A DNA stretch of 5,605 bases, from assembly GCA_019090845.1 (NCBI GenBank), contig JAHRVD010000177.1:1-5605 (forward strand), in the 5' to 3' direction. The number at the start of each line of letters is the position of its first letter. The first letter of the stretch is position 1. Position numbers and translations under genes: made by a program. Shown here in pieces: positions 5,365 through 5,605 of the stretch. The DNA is from Marinosulfonomonas sp. (GTDB lineage: Bacteria; Pseudomonadota; Alphaproteobacteria; Rhodobacterales; Rhodobacteraceae). The notes below the pieces were generated by a model. It was not told the DNA's origin, searched no databases, and saw nothing but the letters and a program-made list of their open reading frames with translations.

Positions 5365-5605
5365 ATGAAACTCTATAATGCCAATTTTTCTCCCAACGCC
5401 CTGCGCGTGCGCGCTGTTGCCCTTGAGCTGGGCATTGACCTTGAAGTAATCGAGGTCGATTTGCGCGCCGGGGGAACAAAGACAGACGAATTTCTGGCGA
5501 TGAACCCCAATGGCAAAATCCCGGTTCTTCAGGACGGTGATTTCGTGCTTTGGGAATCGCGCGCAATCAACAGCTATCTTGCCAGCAAGAAACCGCAAGC
5601 GGGGC
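5365..5605 (+). CDS. Glutathione S-transferase, N-terminal domain (cut by window end)
   Basis: The visible 80 residues form the thioredoxin-like glutathione-binding domain; family members are about 200-220 residues, so the helical C-terminal domain is outside. The start MKLYNANFSPNALRVRAVALEL... shows strand 1, a SPNALRVR segment in which Ser9 may be the catalytic residue, and helix 1. The MNPNGKIPVL segment (46-55) contains the cis-proline Pro53, and WESRAINSYL (63-72) contains the Glu64-Ser65 pair that holds the glutathione gamma-glutamyl group. The enzyme would conjugate glutathione to, or reduce, electrophiles in the cytoplasm. AGGAA (5355-5359), overlapping the previous stop codon, serves as ribosome binding site, so it is translated from the same mRNA as the quinone oxidoreductase. 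The exact class and substrate cannot be decided from half a protein. Confidence 0.93.
   Translation, partial: MKLYNANFSPNALRVRAVALELGIDLEVIEVDLRAGGTKTDEFLAMNPNGKIPVLQDGDFVLWESRAINSYLASKKPQAG

Overview
The window is bacterial DNA, densely coded and moderately GC-rich by eye. The proteins most resemble alphaproteobacterial families as I remember them, especially the RND permease N-terminus and its adaptor; a marine or Roseobacter-like host is a guess from family resemblance, not a measured result. I see no rRNA, tRNA, CRISPR array, insertion sequence or attachment site.

Left half (1-2915): an efflux unit on the minus strand and its divergent regulator. A periplasmic adaptor gene (872-2116) is followed after 9 bases by an RND inner-membrane permease (1-862), of which only the first 287 residues are in the window. 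A TetR-family regulator (2340-2915, plus strand, TTG start) diverges from the adaptor across 223 bases. That gap holds an inverted repeat (TTGCA-N5-TGCAA), a longer-spaced 8-base inverted repeat (GCATAACA/TGTTATGC) and three TGCA tetramers exactly 9 bases apart: a plausible operator zone. No outer-membrane channel gene is visible.

Right half (2929-5605): a second divergent regulator/target arrangement. A HxlR-family regulator with one cysteine (Cys21) lies on the minus strand, tail-to-tail with the TetR gene. On the plus strand, diverging from it, are an extradiol aromatic dioxygenase of the YgiD/DODA type, a QorB-like NAD(P)H:quinone oxidoreductase (NmrA-like fold) and a glutathione S-transferase cut by the window end. 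Each has a good ribosome binding site and they run in one direction, so they are probably one operon.

Reading the halves together (inference): the HxlR unit looks like a thiol-sensed response to quinones, catechols or other electrophiles, with ring opening, quinone reduction and glutathione conjugation as outputs. The neighbouring TetR/RND unit could export related compounds, but nothing in the sequence proves that the two are linked. All families are known; the combination and the promoter-region repeats are the most interesting parts.
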